Part shown: piece after piece, positions 7,314 through 14,504 of the stretch
How the letters are laid out: every line of letters starts with the position of its first letter
Numbering within the stretch: the stretch's first letter is position 1
NCBI GenBank assembly: GCA_038884575.1
Contig: JAWABQ010000008.1
Span: forward strand, 1 to 40,616
DNA: 40,616 nt
Direction: 5' to 3'
DNA from: JAWAAW01 sp038884575
GTDB taxonomy: Archaea; Nanobdellota; Nanobdellia; Woesearchaeales; ARS49
Position numbers and translations under genes: made by a program
The notes under the pieces: generated by a model
The model's input: only the letters and a program-made list of their open reading frames with translations
Told to the model about the DNA's origin: nothing
Databases searched by the model: none

Positions 7314-7755
7314 GAAGTTCTTTCAGCCTTTCAAATTCAGGGGATGCCTTGAATTCTGAAAGCTGCTCTGGCGGCAGCTTTTTTGTGACGAGAAGCGCAA
7401 TCTTTGCGATTTCCTTCATGTCCTGCAGGTGCTCGTCCTTGGCAAGCATTTCCTTCACCTGTTCTGCAGGTATCTGCTCCTCTTTTTTCCCGCCGCCCAC
7501 AAGCCCCAGTGATTCGAGGATTTTTGTCATTACCCCTTTCTTCGGCTCTTCAGGGGCTTCCTCCTCGCCTGGCATGGTTTCAGGCGCCTCAGCAGGGCTT
7601 CCTTCATCGTATTTCTGCACCTCTGGAGGCAGTTCTGGCTCTGTCATTTTCTTTTTCCCCTTGAATGCCCCAAAGACATCAGGAAACCTGAATTTTGCCC
7701 TGCGCCTCTGGCTTATATACTGTTCTAGCTCTCTCTCAAACTCTCCCCTGGTCAT
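7288..7755 (-). CDS. Small acidic protein of unknown function
   Basis: 155 residues from ATG 7755 (a TTG at 7764 is an alternative). The N-terminus is basic and helical (MTRGEFERELEQYISQRRR). The middle is a Pro/Glu-rich, probably disordered stretch (about residues 38-75). The C-terminal half is helical with a hydrophobic KIALLV segment and a charged end. No signal peptide and no recognised domain. A TATA-like sequence (7779-7788, minus strand) lies 27 nt upstream, consistent with a leaderless mRNA. It is convergent with, and overlaps, the PLD gene by 26 bp. Confidence 0.7.
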   Translation of the reverse strand: MTRGEFERELEQYISQRRRAKFRFPDVFGAFKGKKKMTEPELPPEVQKYDEGSPAEAPETMPGEEEAPEEPKKGVMTKILESLGLVGGGKKEEQIPAEQVKEMLAKDEHLQDMKEIAKIALLVTKKLPPEQLSEFKASPEFERLKELLRKHQLIK

Positions 7756-8032
7756 CCATGCCAAAAGAATTGCTTTGGTTTATTAATGTGTCGGAAACAC
7801 ACCTGTGTTTCCGAGCATGACTTGAGCAATGCTTTGCGTTGTCAAGTTCATCGGAAATGCGCACATTTCCGAGACTCAAGAACCACAAATACCTATGGTT
7901 CTTGACATTTGCACTTCACTTAAATATAGCTCTCTCTTTATTATAAATAGAGAATGAAGGTATCTAAAATATATATTAAAATACATTATTTCCTGCGATA
8001 AAATTATAAACAGCCCATCCAATCAGCGCAGC
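7756..8032. other. Divergent intergenic region with four consecutive inverted repeats
   Basis: It contains the promoter of the minus-strand gene, four hairpin-forming inverted repeats between 7791 and 7905, then a very AT-rich stretch with several TATA-like sequences, and the promoter (AATTATAAAC, 8002-8011) of the gene at 8033. A 15-codon ORF beginning at 7954 is too short to support. Confidence 0.5.
7791..7905. repeat. Tandem double-hairpin repeat (four inverted repeats)
   Basis: HP1 7791-7801/7804-7814 is an 11-bp perfect stem (TCGGAAACACA). HP2 7819-7848 is about 13 pairs with one bulge and a TTT loop. HP3 7851-7859/7864-7872 is a 9-bp perfect stem (TCGGAAATG). HP4 7876-7885/7896-7905 is a 10-bp perfect stem (TCAAGAACCA). 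HP1 and HP3 share TCGGAAA with changes matched on the other arm. HP2 and HP4 both contain TTGA/TCAA arms. The block reads as two units of about 55-60 bp. Confidence 0.65.
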
Positions 8033-8305
8033 ATGGCAGACGCACTGCTTGTGGGCGCAGTCCTTGGCGGCGCAGGAGGCTTGCTGCGCGCAATAGTCGG
8101 GCTTGGAAAAAGCATTGCTGCAAAAAGAAGGATACGCTGGGGTTATTTCTTCATCACTGTAATAATGGCTGTCGTGATTGGCAGCATTCTTGGCTTGCTG
8201 ACAAGCATCAGCAGGCCGATTTCCTTCCTTGCCGGCTATTGCGGCACAGACATCCTTGAAAGCCTTGGAAAAATCATCAGGATAGTGCCGGTTGAAATCA
8301 AATGA
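8033..8305 (+). CDS. Small membrane protein, two predicted helices
   Basis: 90 residues. A Gly/Ala-rich hydrophobic N-terminal segment (about 5-25), a basic loop (KSIAAKRRIR), and a second helix (about 38-58) are visible. The size and Gly-rich first helix recall holin-like proteins, but this is only a resemblance. ATG 8033 is 26 nt from the TATA box at 8002-8011, so the mRNA is probably leaderless. Its TGA overlaps the ATG of the hydrolase gene (ATGA at 8302), which indicates one operon. Confidence 0.7.
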   Translation: MADALLVGAVLGGAGGLLRAIVGLGKSIAAKRRIRWGYFFITVIMAVVIGSILGLLTSISRPISFLAGYCGTDILESLGKIIRIVPVEIK

Positions 8306-8865
8306 GGCGCGCAATTATCGTGCACGGATGGTCTGACAATCCTGAAGGCAGTTGGTTTCCGTGGCTGAAAAGAAAGCTTGAGGAAAAGGGGTTCAGGGTT
8401 GAAGTGCCTGCAATGCCTGACACTGACGTTCCAAGGATTGATGCATGGGTTTCTCATCTCGCAGGAGTTGTTGGAAAGCCAGACAGGGACACTTTTCTTG
8501 TCGGGCACAGCATTGGCTGCCAGACAATAATGCGCTACCTTGAGAGAGCGAATGGAAAGGTTGGCGGCGTTCTTTTTGTTGGCGGCTGGTTTACGCTGAA
8601 AAAGCTCGGGACAGAGGAACAGGCAGTTGCAAATCCCTGGCTGGAAACGCCAATCAACACTGACAAGGTAAAAAAAGCAGCAAGCAGGATAATTGCAATC
8701 TTCTGCGATGATGATGAATGGGTGCCTGTTGAGAATGCTGAAATGTTCAGGAACAGGCTTAATGCAGAGATAATAATGGAGACAGGCAAGGGTCATTTCA
8801 CTGCAAATGACGGCGTGACAGAGCTTCCTGAGGCCTTGGAAGCAATTGAAAAACTCAGTCGCTGA
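8302..8865 (+). CDS. RBBP9/YdeN-type alpha/beta serine hydrolase
   Basis: 187 residues with the hallmarks of the small RBBP9/YdeN (COG3545) alpha/beta hydrolases: an oxyanion segment VHGWSDNP near the N-terminus, nucleophile Ser70 in GHSIG, the acid in DDDEWVP (about 136-142) and the catalytic His in GHFTANDG near 160. No signal peptide, so it is cytosolic. The substrate is unknown; the family members hydrolyse small esters in vitro. It is coupled by ATGA to the membrane protein upstream. Its 3' end overlaps the convergent RHH gene by 11 bp. Confidence 0.85.
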   Translation: MRRAIIVHGWSDNPEGSWFPWLKRKLEEKGFRVEVPAMPDTDVPRIDAWVSHLAGVVGKPDRDTFLVGHSIGCQTIMRYLERANGKVGGVLFVGGWFTLKKLGTEEQAVANPWLETPINTDKVKKAASRIIAIFCDDDEWVPVENAEMFRNRLNAEIIMETGKGHFTANDGVTELPEALEAIEKLSR

Positions 8866-9076
8866 ACCAGTCCTCAAGTTCCTTTATCTTCCGGCAGGCC
8901 TTGCCGGCATATATTGCCTCGAGCCAGTGCTGCTTGTCTTTCCTGCTGGCTTTTCTCCACACGTGCTGTGCAAGGATAAACCTGACAAGTGCAGAAACAG
9001 CAATTTCCTTTTTTCTTGCTTCTTTCTTAAGCGCGTTTAGGATTTCTGGCGGAATGGTTGCATAAAGCCGTGCCAT
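8855..9076 (-). CDS. Small ribbon-helix-helix-like protein
   Basis: 73 residues. The N-terminus ARLYATIPPEILNALKKEA followed by helices (KEIAVSALVRFILAQH) has the strand-helix-helix pattern of CopG/MetJ-type DNA-binding proteins, with a Trp-rich C-terminal extension. No toxin partner is adjacent. It starts 4 nt after the stop of the lipoprotein gene upstream, so it is the last gene of a minus-strand operon. It may be a transcription regulator; the targets are unknown. Confidence 0.65.
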   Translation of the reverse strand: MARLYATIPPEILNALKKEARKKEIAVSALVRFILAQHVWRKASRKDKQHWLEAIYAGKACRKIKELEDWFSD

Positions 9077-9080
9077 TTTT

Positions 9081-9935
9081 TTAGTAAATTTGCTTGTAGA
9101 AAAGTTCTGTTGCAGGTATGCTTTCCCTTGACCTGTGTATCACGTCTTCAGGCCTGGCCTGGTTTGGAACAATGTTTTCGTACTCAAACAGCTCAAGCGG
9201 TCCCTTCACAACCTTGACAGGCAGCCCTGCCCTTGGGAAAAAGTACATCTCAGTGCCGTCCTTGAACCTGACCCTTATTGTCTCAATGCTGTTTATGAAG
9301 TATTTTTCGTGCTCCTCCTCAACAGCCTCTGCGTGCAGGTATTCAGCAAGCCACTCATCAGGCATTTTTACAGCGATTTCATCATAGGAGAGGTTGAACG
9401 GCGTGTCAAACAGCTTCAGGTTGGCGCACTCGTTGGTTACCTTTTCTGTGAACCCAAAGCAGTATCCTGTTGCCTCTTTCCTCACGCGGTCAAGGATTAC
9501 CTCGTCGACAAAAATCTCAGGATACCTTGTCGAGCCCTGCGTGAATATGCGCTTGTTGATTGGCGTGCGCAGGATAATCCTCACCTTGTTGCCGCGCACA
9601 AAAAAAGTCCCCACAGATGACTTGAACTTGTAAGAGTCAAGCGTGCTGTAGACATCCATCATTTCGCTGACTATTGTCTTCCTTTCGCGCAAAGGCAGCT
9701 TTTGGACGTGTTCAATGGATTCTGCAATCTTTTCTGCCTGCTCCCTGGCAAGCCTTTCTGCCAAGCCGTCTGCAGGAGCCGGCCGAGCTTCCTCTTCTGC
9801 AGCAGGCTCTGGAGCAACAGCCTCTGCCTGTGCAGGCTGGGCTGCAGGCTCAGCAGGCGCTGCAGGCTCAATCGGCTTTTCAGAAGCGCACGCAGCAAGC
9901 ATCAAAAGCACAAGCAGTGCAATGAATTTCCTCAT
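9081..9935 (-). CDS. Lipoprotein of unknown function, copy 1 of a paralogous pair
   Basis: 284 residues. Signal peptide with lipobox LMLAAC (Cys16), an Ala/Pro/Glu-rich tether (about 17-58), a short helix, and a beta-rich domain from about residue 95. The domain shares a pattern with the neighbouring lipoprotein: YKF...GN-x-x-RI-x-L, a strand ending in the VDEVILDRV/TVYLDLERR region, GYCFGF/GVCVGY, C-A-[ND], and a late YFFPRAGLPVKVV/LYIDPSSGLPVAAV strand. The overall plan recalls periplasmic lipid-binding (LolA-like) or outer-membrane-tethered sheets, but this is speculative. It has a TATA box 25 nt upstream (9953-9967). Confidence 0.75.
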   Translation of the reverse strand: MRKFIALLVLLMLAACASEKPIEPAAPAEPAAQPAQAEAVAPEPAAEEEARPAPADGLAERLAREQAEKIAESIEHVQKLPLRERKTIVSEMMDVYSTLDSYKFKSSVGTFFVRGNKVRIILRTPINKRIFTQGSTRYPEIFVDEVILDRVRKEATGYCFGFTEKVTNECANLKLFDTPFNLSYDEIAVKMPDEWLAEYLHAEAVEEEHEKYFINSIETIRVRFKDGTEMYFFPRAGLPVKVVKGPLELFEYENIVPNQARPEDVIHRSRESIPATELFYKQIY

Positions 9936-9952
9936 AGTGGTACCTTCTGTCT

Positions 9953-9967
9953 GGTATTATATTAATC
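9953..9967 (-). promoter_or_regulatory. TATA box for lipoprotein gene (9935)
   Basis: On the minus strand GATTAATATAATACC is centred about 25 nt before ATG 9935. It gives the downstream lipoprotein and RHH genes their own promoter in addition to read-through from the paralogue. Confidence 0.45.
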
Positions 9968-10723
9968 TTACTCGAACTTGAGGCTTTCAGAGCCAAGCTG
10001 GTTCTTTGCAAGGTTCTCATAATGGTACTCAGTGCCGTCTTCCACAGCAGCAACAGGCAGCCCTGATGACGGGTCAATGTACAAATCAATGACCCTTGCC
10101 TGCGACTGGTGCTTCAGGTGAACAGTCTGCCTGCTTGTGACAAGCTTTGGCGTGTCTGCGATTGTGAAATAAAGGTTCTGCTTGTCAAACAGCCAGTCGT
10201 GGGGCAGCATTATCTTGAACTGCACATACGGCAGCGCGTATTTCCGCCCAAGCGTCTGCCTGTCAGCGCACTGCCTCCTTATCTTGTCGTCGTATCCGAC
10301 GCACACGCCAACAGCAGTCCGCCGCTCAAGGTCCAAATAAACAGTGTCAATGTAAGGCGCCTGGTAAATGTTCTGAAGCACCCTGAAAAGCTTTATCCTT
10401 GCATAATTGCCCTGCACTGCCCATGCGTCATTCTTGTAGTTGAACTTGTAGTCTTTTACCTCATTCTTGTACTGTGAGAGAAAGCCTGTAATTGTTGGCT
10501 GCTGCTCAGGAGGCCTTTCGTAAACAGGCTCTGCAGCAGGAACTGTGGCAGGAGGCTGCTCAACAACAGGCTCTGCAACAGGAGGCTGCTCAACAACAGG
10601 CATTGTGGCAGGAGGCTGCTCAACAACAGGCACTGCAGGCTCATGGATTATTTCCTGGGTTTCAACAGGCTTGCACGCTGCAAGCAGAAGGATGACCAAT
10701 GTTAACGCCATTGCCCAGCGCAT
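9968..10723 (-). CDS. Lipoprotein of unknown function with VEQPP repeats, copy 2
   Basis: 251 residues from ATG 10723. Signal peptide with lipobox LLAAC (Cys17), then a Pro-rich tether of repeated VVEQPPA-type units (about 30-75) encoded by a DNA tandem repeat (10510-10640, unit containing GGAGGCTGCTCAACAACAGG). The C-terminal beta-rich domain (about 80-251) is related to the lipoprotein encoded next (YKF, GVCVGY, C-A-D, GLPVA). Function unknown; two paralogues in tandem suggest a shared or heteromeric role at the cell surface. The start is 26-27 nt from a palindromic TATA box, so it is leaderless. Confidence 0.75.
   Translation of the reverse strand: MRWAMALTLVILLLAACKPVETQEIIHEPAVPVVEQPPATMPVVEQPPVAEPVVEQPPATVPAAEPVYERPPEQQPTITGFLSQYKNEVKDYKFNYKNDAWAVQGNYARIKLFRVLQNIYQAPYIDTVYLDLERRTAVGVCVGYDDKIRRQCADRQTLGRKYALPYVQFKIMLPHDWLFDKQNLYFTIADTPKLVTSRQTVHLKHQSQARVIDLYIDPSSGLPVAAVEDGTEYHYENLAKNQLGSESLKFE
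10510..10640 (-). repeat. Tandem repeat encoding VEQPPA units
   Basis: The 21-nt core GGAGGCTGCTCAACAACAGG(C) recurs three times, with a partial further copy, separated by 15-nt variable pieces. It is in frame with the lipoprotein tether, so it is a coding repeat that can change length in multiples of the peptide unit. Confidence 0.7.
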
Positions 10724-10745
10724 TATTGCCAGAACATCATAGGAA

Positions 10746-10753
10746 TTTATAAA
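10746..10753. promoter_or_regulatory. Palindromic TATA box serving both directions
   Basis: TTTATAAA is a perfect palindrome. Its centre (10749.5) is exactly 26.5 nt from the ATG of the lipoprotein (10723, minus) and 26.5 nt from the ATG of the Nudix gene (10776, plus). Both mRNAs would be leaderless. Confidence 0.7.
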
Positions 10754-10775
10754 GCTCGCGATTTTTACAGAATGC

Positions 10776-11228
10776 ATGCCCGAGCATGAGAAAAGCGCAG
10801 GAGTAATAATATACAGGCGGGAAAACAAGGGCATTCTGTTCCTGCTCCTGTTCAAGAAGTACAAGACAGAATACTGGGACCTTGCAAAAGGGCATGTTGA
10901 GAAAAACGAGGACCCGATTGAGACCGCAAGGAGGGAGGCGCAGGAAGAGGCAGGCATCACTGACCTTGAATTCATCCCCGGATTTGAGGAAAAAGTGCAG
11001 TGGTGGTACAAACTTGAGGGCAAATTAACAAAAAAGACAGTCACGTATTACCTTGCAGAAACCCGGACAAAGGAGGCAAAGGTCTCGCTTGAGCACATAA
11101 AGCCGGGCTGGTTCACGCTTCCTGAGGTAGAAAAGGTAATAAAGCACAAGGACACAAAGGAGCTTTTGAAGAAGGCGCAGAAGTTCCTTGAGAAGCGCGA
11201 GAAGCAAAGCTTGTCAAAGTTTATATGA
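10776..11228 (+). CDS. Nudix hydrolase (Ap4A-hydrolase-like)
   Basis: 150 residues with a complete Nudix box at residues 39-61: GHVEKNED, then TARREAQEEAG, fitting Gx5Ex7REUxEExGU. The N-terminal SAGVIIYRRE strand and a compact size resemble diadenosine tetraphosphate hydrolases and related housekeeping Nudix enzymes that hydrolyse nucleoside diphosphates linked to X. The exact substrate cannot be read from the sequence. ATG 10776 is at leaderless distance from the shared TATA box. It is followed by a structured intergenic element and DNA polymerase X. Confidence 0.88.
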   Translation: MPEHEKSAGVIIYRRENKGILFLLLFKKYKTEYWDLAKGHVEKNEDPIETARREAQEEAGITDLEFIPGFEEKVQWWYKLEGKLTKKTVTYYLAETRTKEAKVSLEHIKPGWFTLPEVEKVIKHKDTKELLKKAQKFLEKREKQSLSKFI

Positions 11229-11330
11229 TTGCCGAGCGACATCGCGAGCTGAATGGAATTCGCGAGCGAGGAGCGAGAGTCACTGTCCGAAGGACCGAAA
11301 CCAAGAATAAAAAAAGGTTATGAATGAATT
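11229..11330 (+). other. Intergenic structured element related to 2762-2825
   Basis: CTGAATGGAATTCG, GAGCGAGGAGCG and the hairpin GTCC-GAA-GGAC (11285-11295) correspond in order to elements of the 2676-2900 intergenic region. The hairpin arms differ between the two copies but pairing is kept. An A/T-rich stretch before ATG 11331 probably holds the promoter of polX. Confidence 0.45.
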
Positions 11331-13049
11331 ATGACCAAAAACTCTGAAATTGCAGGCATTTTTTACGAAATGGCTGACCTGCTTGAAATGCAGAACGTGC
11401 AGTGGAAGCCAAGAGCATACAGGAATGCTGCAAGGGCAGTTGATTCTGCAGAGGATGTTGAGATAATCCTAAAAAAAGGCGGCAAAAAAGCCCTGATGGA
11501 CATCCCCGGGATAGGCGAGGCGCTTGCAGGCAAGATAATAGAGTACATTGAGACAGGAAAAATCAAGGAATATGAGCGCCTGACAGGAAAGCTGCCTGAA
11601 GGAGTGCACGCAATGATGCACATTATGGGTGTTGGGCCAAAAAAAGCCTGGCGCCTGTACAAGGAGCTTAATATCAAGAGCGTTGACGAGCTGGAAAAGG
11701 CATGCAAGGCAGGAAAGCTGCGCTCATTAAGGGGCTTTGGCGCAAAAACAGAAGAGGACATATTGAAAGGGATTGCCACCCTCAGGACAGGACAGGAGCG
11801 CATCAACCTCGGAAAAGCATGGCTCATAAGCAAGGAAATAATTCAGCACCTGAAAAAGCTCAAGGATGTCAAGGCAATAACGCCTGCTGGCTCATTGAGG
11901 AGGATGCAGGAGACAATCGGCGACATTGACATACTTGTCATCTCGTCAAACCCTGAAGCAGTCATGAACACTTTCACAAGAATGCCTGATGTTGTGAGGG
12001 TGCTTGCAAAAGGAAGCACAAAAAGCAGCGTCCAATTGAAAGATGGAGTCAATGCAGATGTGCGGGTTCTTGAGCCAAAGAGCTTTGGCGCAGCACTACA
12101 GTACTTCACAGGCAACAAGGACCACAATATCGCCCTCAGGCAGATTGCAATAAAGAAGGGCATGAAGCTCAGCGAGTACGGATTGTTCAGGGGCAGCAGG
12201 CAGATTGCTGGCAGGACCGAGGAAGAGATTTACAAAAAGCTCGGCTTGAAATACATTGAGCCAGAATTAAGGCAGAACACAGGCGAAATAGAGGCAGCAA
12301 AAACAGGAAAACTGCCAAAAATCATTGGTTACGACTCAATAAAAGGCGACCTGCACGTGCACACCAATTACAGCGACGGCACAAACACAGCAGAGGAAAT
12401 GATACAGGCCGCAATAAGTCAGGGCTATGAATACATTGCCCTGACAGACCACAGCAAGAGCGAGCACATCGCGCACGGAATGGAGGAAAAAAGGCTTGCA
12501 AAATACATTGCCGAAATCGACAGGCTTAAAAAGAGGTATTCAGGCAAAATCCATGTTCTTTGCGGTTCAGAAGTCAACATCATGAATGACGGCTCCCTTG
12601 ATTATTCAAAGAAATGGCTTGACCGGCTTGATTGGGTCATTGGGTCTGTGCATTCGCGCTTCAAGTCAACAGAGGATGAAATGACAAAGCGCATCATCAG
12701 GGCTATTGAGACAGGGCAGATGAGCGTCCTTGGTCACCCGACAGGCAGGCTTATCGGCACAAGGGAGCCTTATGCTGTCAATATGGAAAAAGTCATTGAG
12801 GCGGCAAGGAAAAACAATGTTGCGCTTGAGATAAACGCATTCCCGCTGCGCCTCGACCTCAAGGACTCCCACATAAGGCTGGCTGTTGAGGCAGGAGCAA
12901 AGTTGTGCATCGGCACTGATTCTCACAACACAAACCACCTTCCTGTCATGAAGTTCGGCATTGCGCAGGCAAGGCGCGGCTGGGCAGAGGAAAAAGACAT
13001 CATCAACGCAATGCCCTGGAAAAAACTGGAAAAGTATATAAGCAGATAG
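11331..13049 (+). CDS. polX: DNA polymerase/3'-5' exonuclease PolX (with PHP domain)
   Basis: A 572-residue family X DNA polymerase used in base-excision and gap repair. It has N-terminal helix-hairpin-helix motifs (IPGIGEALAGKI; MGVGPKKAWRLY), a nucleotidyltransferase palm with GS...GDIDILV (Asp198, Asp200) and a third acid in NADVRV (Asp243), and a C-terminal PHP domain from about residue 339 with GDLHVHTNYSDG, LTDHS, GSEVN, GSVHS, GHPTG and TDSHN metal-binding motifs. The metal ligands look intact, so both polymerase and exonuclease activities are expected. Length is normal for bacterial and archaeal PolX. Confidence 0.95.
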   Translation: MTKNSEIAGIFYEMADLLEMQNVQWKPRAYRNAARAVDSAEDVEIILKKGGKKALMDIPGIGEALAGKIIEYIETGKIKEYERLTGKLPEGVHAMMHIMGVGPKKAWRLYKELNIKSVDELEKACKAGKLRSLRGFGAKTEEDILKGIATLRTGQERINLGKAWLISKEIIQHLKKLKDVKAITPAGSLRRMQETIGDIDILVISSNPEAVMNTFTRMPDVVRVLAKGSTKSSVQLKDGVNADVRVLEPKSFGAALQYFTGNKDHNIALRQIAIKKGMKLSEYGLFRGSRQIAGRTEEEIYKKLGLKYIEPELRQNTGEIEAAKTGKLPKIIGYDSIKGDLHVHTNYSDGTNTAEEMIQAAISQGYEYIALTDHSKSEHIAHGMEEKRLAKYIAEIDRLKKRYSGKIHVLCGSEVNIMNDGSLDYSKKWLDRLDWVIGSVHSRFKSTEDEMTKRIIRAIETGQMSVLGHPTGRLIGTREPYAVNMEKVIEAARKNNVALEINAFPLRLDLKDSHIRLAVEAGAKLCIGTDSHNTNHLPVMKFGIAQARRGWAEEKDIINAMPWKKLEKYISR

Positions 13050-13065
13050 GGTGGAGCAAGTGGCT

Positions 13066-13338
13066 ATGCAGTTCAAAGACACGCTGAAGCAAAAAGTGCC
13101 TGAACATTTGCAGCAGACTCCTGAATTCCCGATAATCCTTAAGATGCTTGGCGAGGCAAAAATTTCAGGGGCTGAAAGCCTGAGGCACTGGCTCAATGTT
13201 GAGATGCAGAAGTGCCAGAATGACCTCAAGGAGTATGACAAGGCAGGACCCACGATGAACAGGAAGCGGATAAGGTGCGTTGAGCGCATGGATATTCTCA
13301 AGATGATGCAGGACAAGATTCTGCCCTACCTGAAATGA
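13066..13338 (+). CDS. Small helical protein of unknown function
   Basis: 90 residues from ATG 13066 (in-frame GTGs at 13051 and 13060 are alternatives). It is charged and mostly helical, without a signal peptide or membrane segment; the features are HLQQTPEFPIILKMLGEA, a single Cys in EMQKCQ, and another in IRCVERM. No family is recognised. It follows polX closely and its TGA overlaps the ATG of the DUF192 gene (13335), so it belongs to one transcription unit. Confidence 0.65.
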   Translation: MQFKDTLKQKVPEHLQQTPEFPIILKMLGEAKISGAESLRHWLNVEMQKCQNDLKEYDKAGPTMNRKRIRCVERMDILKMMQDKILPYLK

Positions 13339-13688
13339 TTAAGGACATCACGAATAACAAGATTATCGCCCGCAACTGCAATATCTGCAGGAACTTTTTC
13401 ACGCGCGGCATTGGCTTGATGTTCAGAAAGAAAATCACGCCGACAGTCCTTGCATTCAGGAAGCCAATCACTGCCCCAATCCATACCTGCTTCATGTGCA
13501 AAAGCATTGATGTCCTGTTCATCGACAGCCGGCAAAGGGTGGCAGACCTTGTGAAGGGGCTAAAGCCGTGGAAACTTTACACCCCGAAAACAAAAGCAAT
13601 GCTTGTCATTGAGCTTCCGGAAGGGGCGATTGCAAAATCAGGGGTTTCCGTCGGTGATGTCATCAGCTTTAAAAAGACCTGGAAATAA
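13335..13688 (+). CDS. DUF192 family protein (COG1430)
   Basis: 117 residues. The C-terminal two-thirds fit DUF192: GLMFRKKI, then a strand IHTCFMCKSIDVLFID, VADLVKGLKPWKLYTP, and the closing AMLVIELPEGAIAKSGVSVGDVISF. The N-terminal part (NIIARNCNICRNFFTRGIGL) contains a C-x2-C pair. DUF192 proteins are small beta domains of unknown function, often exported in bacteria; here no signal peptide is visible. It is ATGA-coupled to the gene upstream. Confidence 0.85.
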   Translation: MIKDITNNKIIARNCNICRNFFTRGIGLMFRKKITPTVLAFRKPITAPIHTCFMCKSIDVLFIDSRQRVADLVKGLKPWKLYTPKTKAMLVIELPEGAIAKSGVSVGDVISFKKTWK

Positions 13689-13718
13689 CTTTCTGCTATC
13701 ATACCATACTCTGACAAT

Positions 13719-14369
13719 TTGATAAACAGGACAGTCCACGAGCTGTACAGGTTTGTGCGCAGCGGCTATTTTCTCAGCAAGACAGGGATTGCCCAGAGGA
13801 ATGTTGCCTCAATTATTGGTGATTCCAGCAATGAAATAACTGTTTATTTCACCCCTCCTGTGCCTGAAAAAAAGGCCAATGCCTGGTTGGACAAGCTGTG
13901 CAAAACAGATGACAGCATTGATTTCAGGGCAAAAATACTTGATTTTGCGGAATACTGCAGTATTTTCCAGTCAAGGTGCACAGGCCGCCATCCTGGCTCA
14001 TATTCCCTGATTGACCATGTCTTGAAGCACAAGGAGGAGATTTTTGGGAGCAGCAATGTGTACGAGGGCGTGCAGTTTTTTGAGAGCTGCAGGACACTGA
14101 CAGAGGTTGACATGGTAGCCCCTGGAATGCTTGTCAAGGTCGACGAGCCGTTGAGGCAGGTGCACTACAGATCAGAGCACAGGGCGCGAAAGCACAGGAG
14201 CATTCGGAAGGCGCAGGAATTCCTCGCAAGGCACAATTACCCTTACTGCAAGGCAGTAAGGCTTGAAGGCATCCCTCTTGAGGATGACTGCTGGGAAATA
14301 TCCCTTATTAACGCTGCCAATGGCGAATGCCTTGCATACCTAAGGACAGAGCCAGGGAATGCATTGTGA
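13719..14369 (+). CDS. Protein of unknown function, 216 residues
   Basis: Family not recognised. It starts at TTG 13719 (uncertain; no good ATG nearby and only a weak TATA-like sequence upstream). It has several Cys and His residues (LDKLCK, AEYCSIFQSRC, FFESC, YCKAV, DDCWE), a basic segment RSEHRARKHRSIRKAQ in the middle and a beta-rich end. No signal peptide. It could bind nucleic acid through the basic segment, but this is only a guess. The stop lies just before the tRNA-Trp promoter. Confidence 0.65.
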   Translation: MINRTVHELYRFVRSGYFLSKTGIAQRNVASIIGDSSNEITVYFTPPVPEKKANAWLDKLCKTDDSIDFRAKILDFAEYCSIFQSRCTGRHPGSYSLIDHVLKHKEEIFGSSNVYEGVQFFESCRTLTEVDMVAPGMLVKVDEPLRQVHYRSEHRARKHRSIRKAQEFLARHNYPYCKAVRLEGIPLEDDCWEISLINAANGECLAYLRTEPGNAL

Positions 14370-14372
14370 TAA

Positions 14373-14383
14373 ACTTTAAATAG
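14373..14383 (+). promoter_or_regulatory. TATA box for tRNA-Trp
   Basis: ACTTTAAATAG is centred about 31 nt before the mature tRNA 5' end, allowing a start a few nt upstream of position 14409. Confidence 0.5.
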
Positions 14384-14408
14384 GGCACAGGAAGTTATTC
14401 TCCATTAA

Positions 14409-14482
14409 GGGCGTGTAGTATAACCTGGCTAGTATCGACGGCTCCAGACCGTTGGATCGGGGTTCGAATCCCTGCGCGCCCA
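14409..14482 (+). tRNA. tRNA-Trp (anticodon CCA), no intron
   Basis: A full cloverleaf can be drawn. The acceptor is GGGCGTG (14409-14415) with CGCGCCC (14475-14481) and discriminator A14482. The anticodon stem is GACGG/CCGTT with loop CTCCAGA (14442-14448), anticodon CCA at 14444-14446. The T arm is CGGGG-TTCGAAT-CCCTG. The D stem is weak (GTAT/GTAT with two G-U pairs). CCA is not encoded. Unlike tRNA-Trp of many archaea, there is no intron. Confidence 0.93.
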
Positions 14483-14504
14483 TTTAATCCCTTAAGAAAA
14501 CTGC

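Noticed and set aside
7791..7905. CRISPR array.
   Set aside because: There are only two units, each made of hairpins, with no repeat-spacer periodicity and no cas genes nearby.
10492..10742. Plus-strand open frames rich in Gln and Ala over the lipoprotein repeat.
   Set aside because: They are the reverse of the VEQPP coding repeat; the minus frame has a lipobox, promoter and paralogue.
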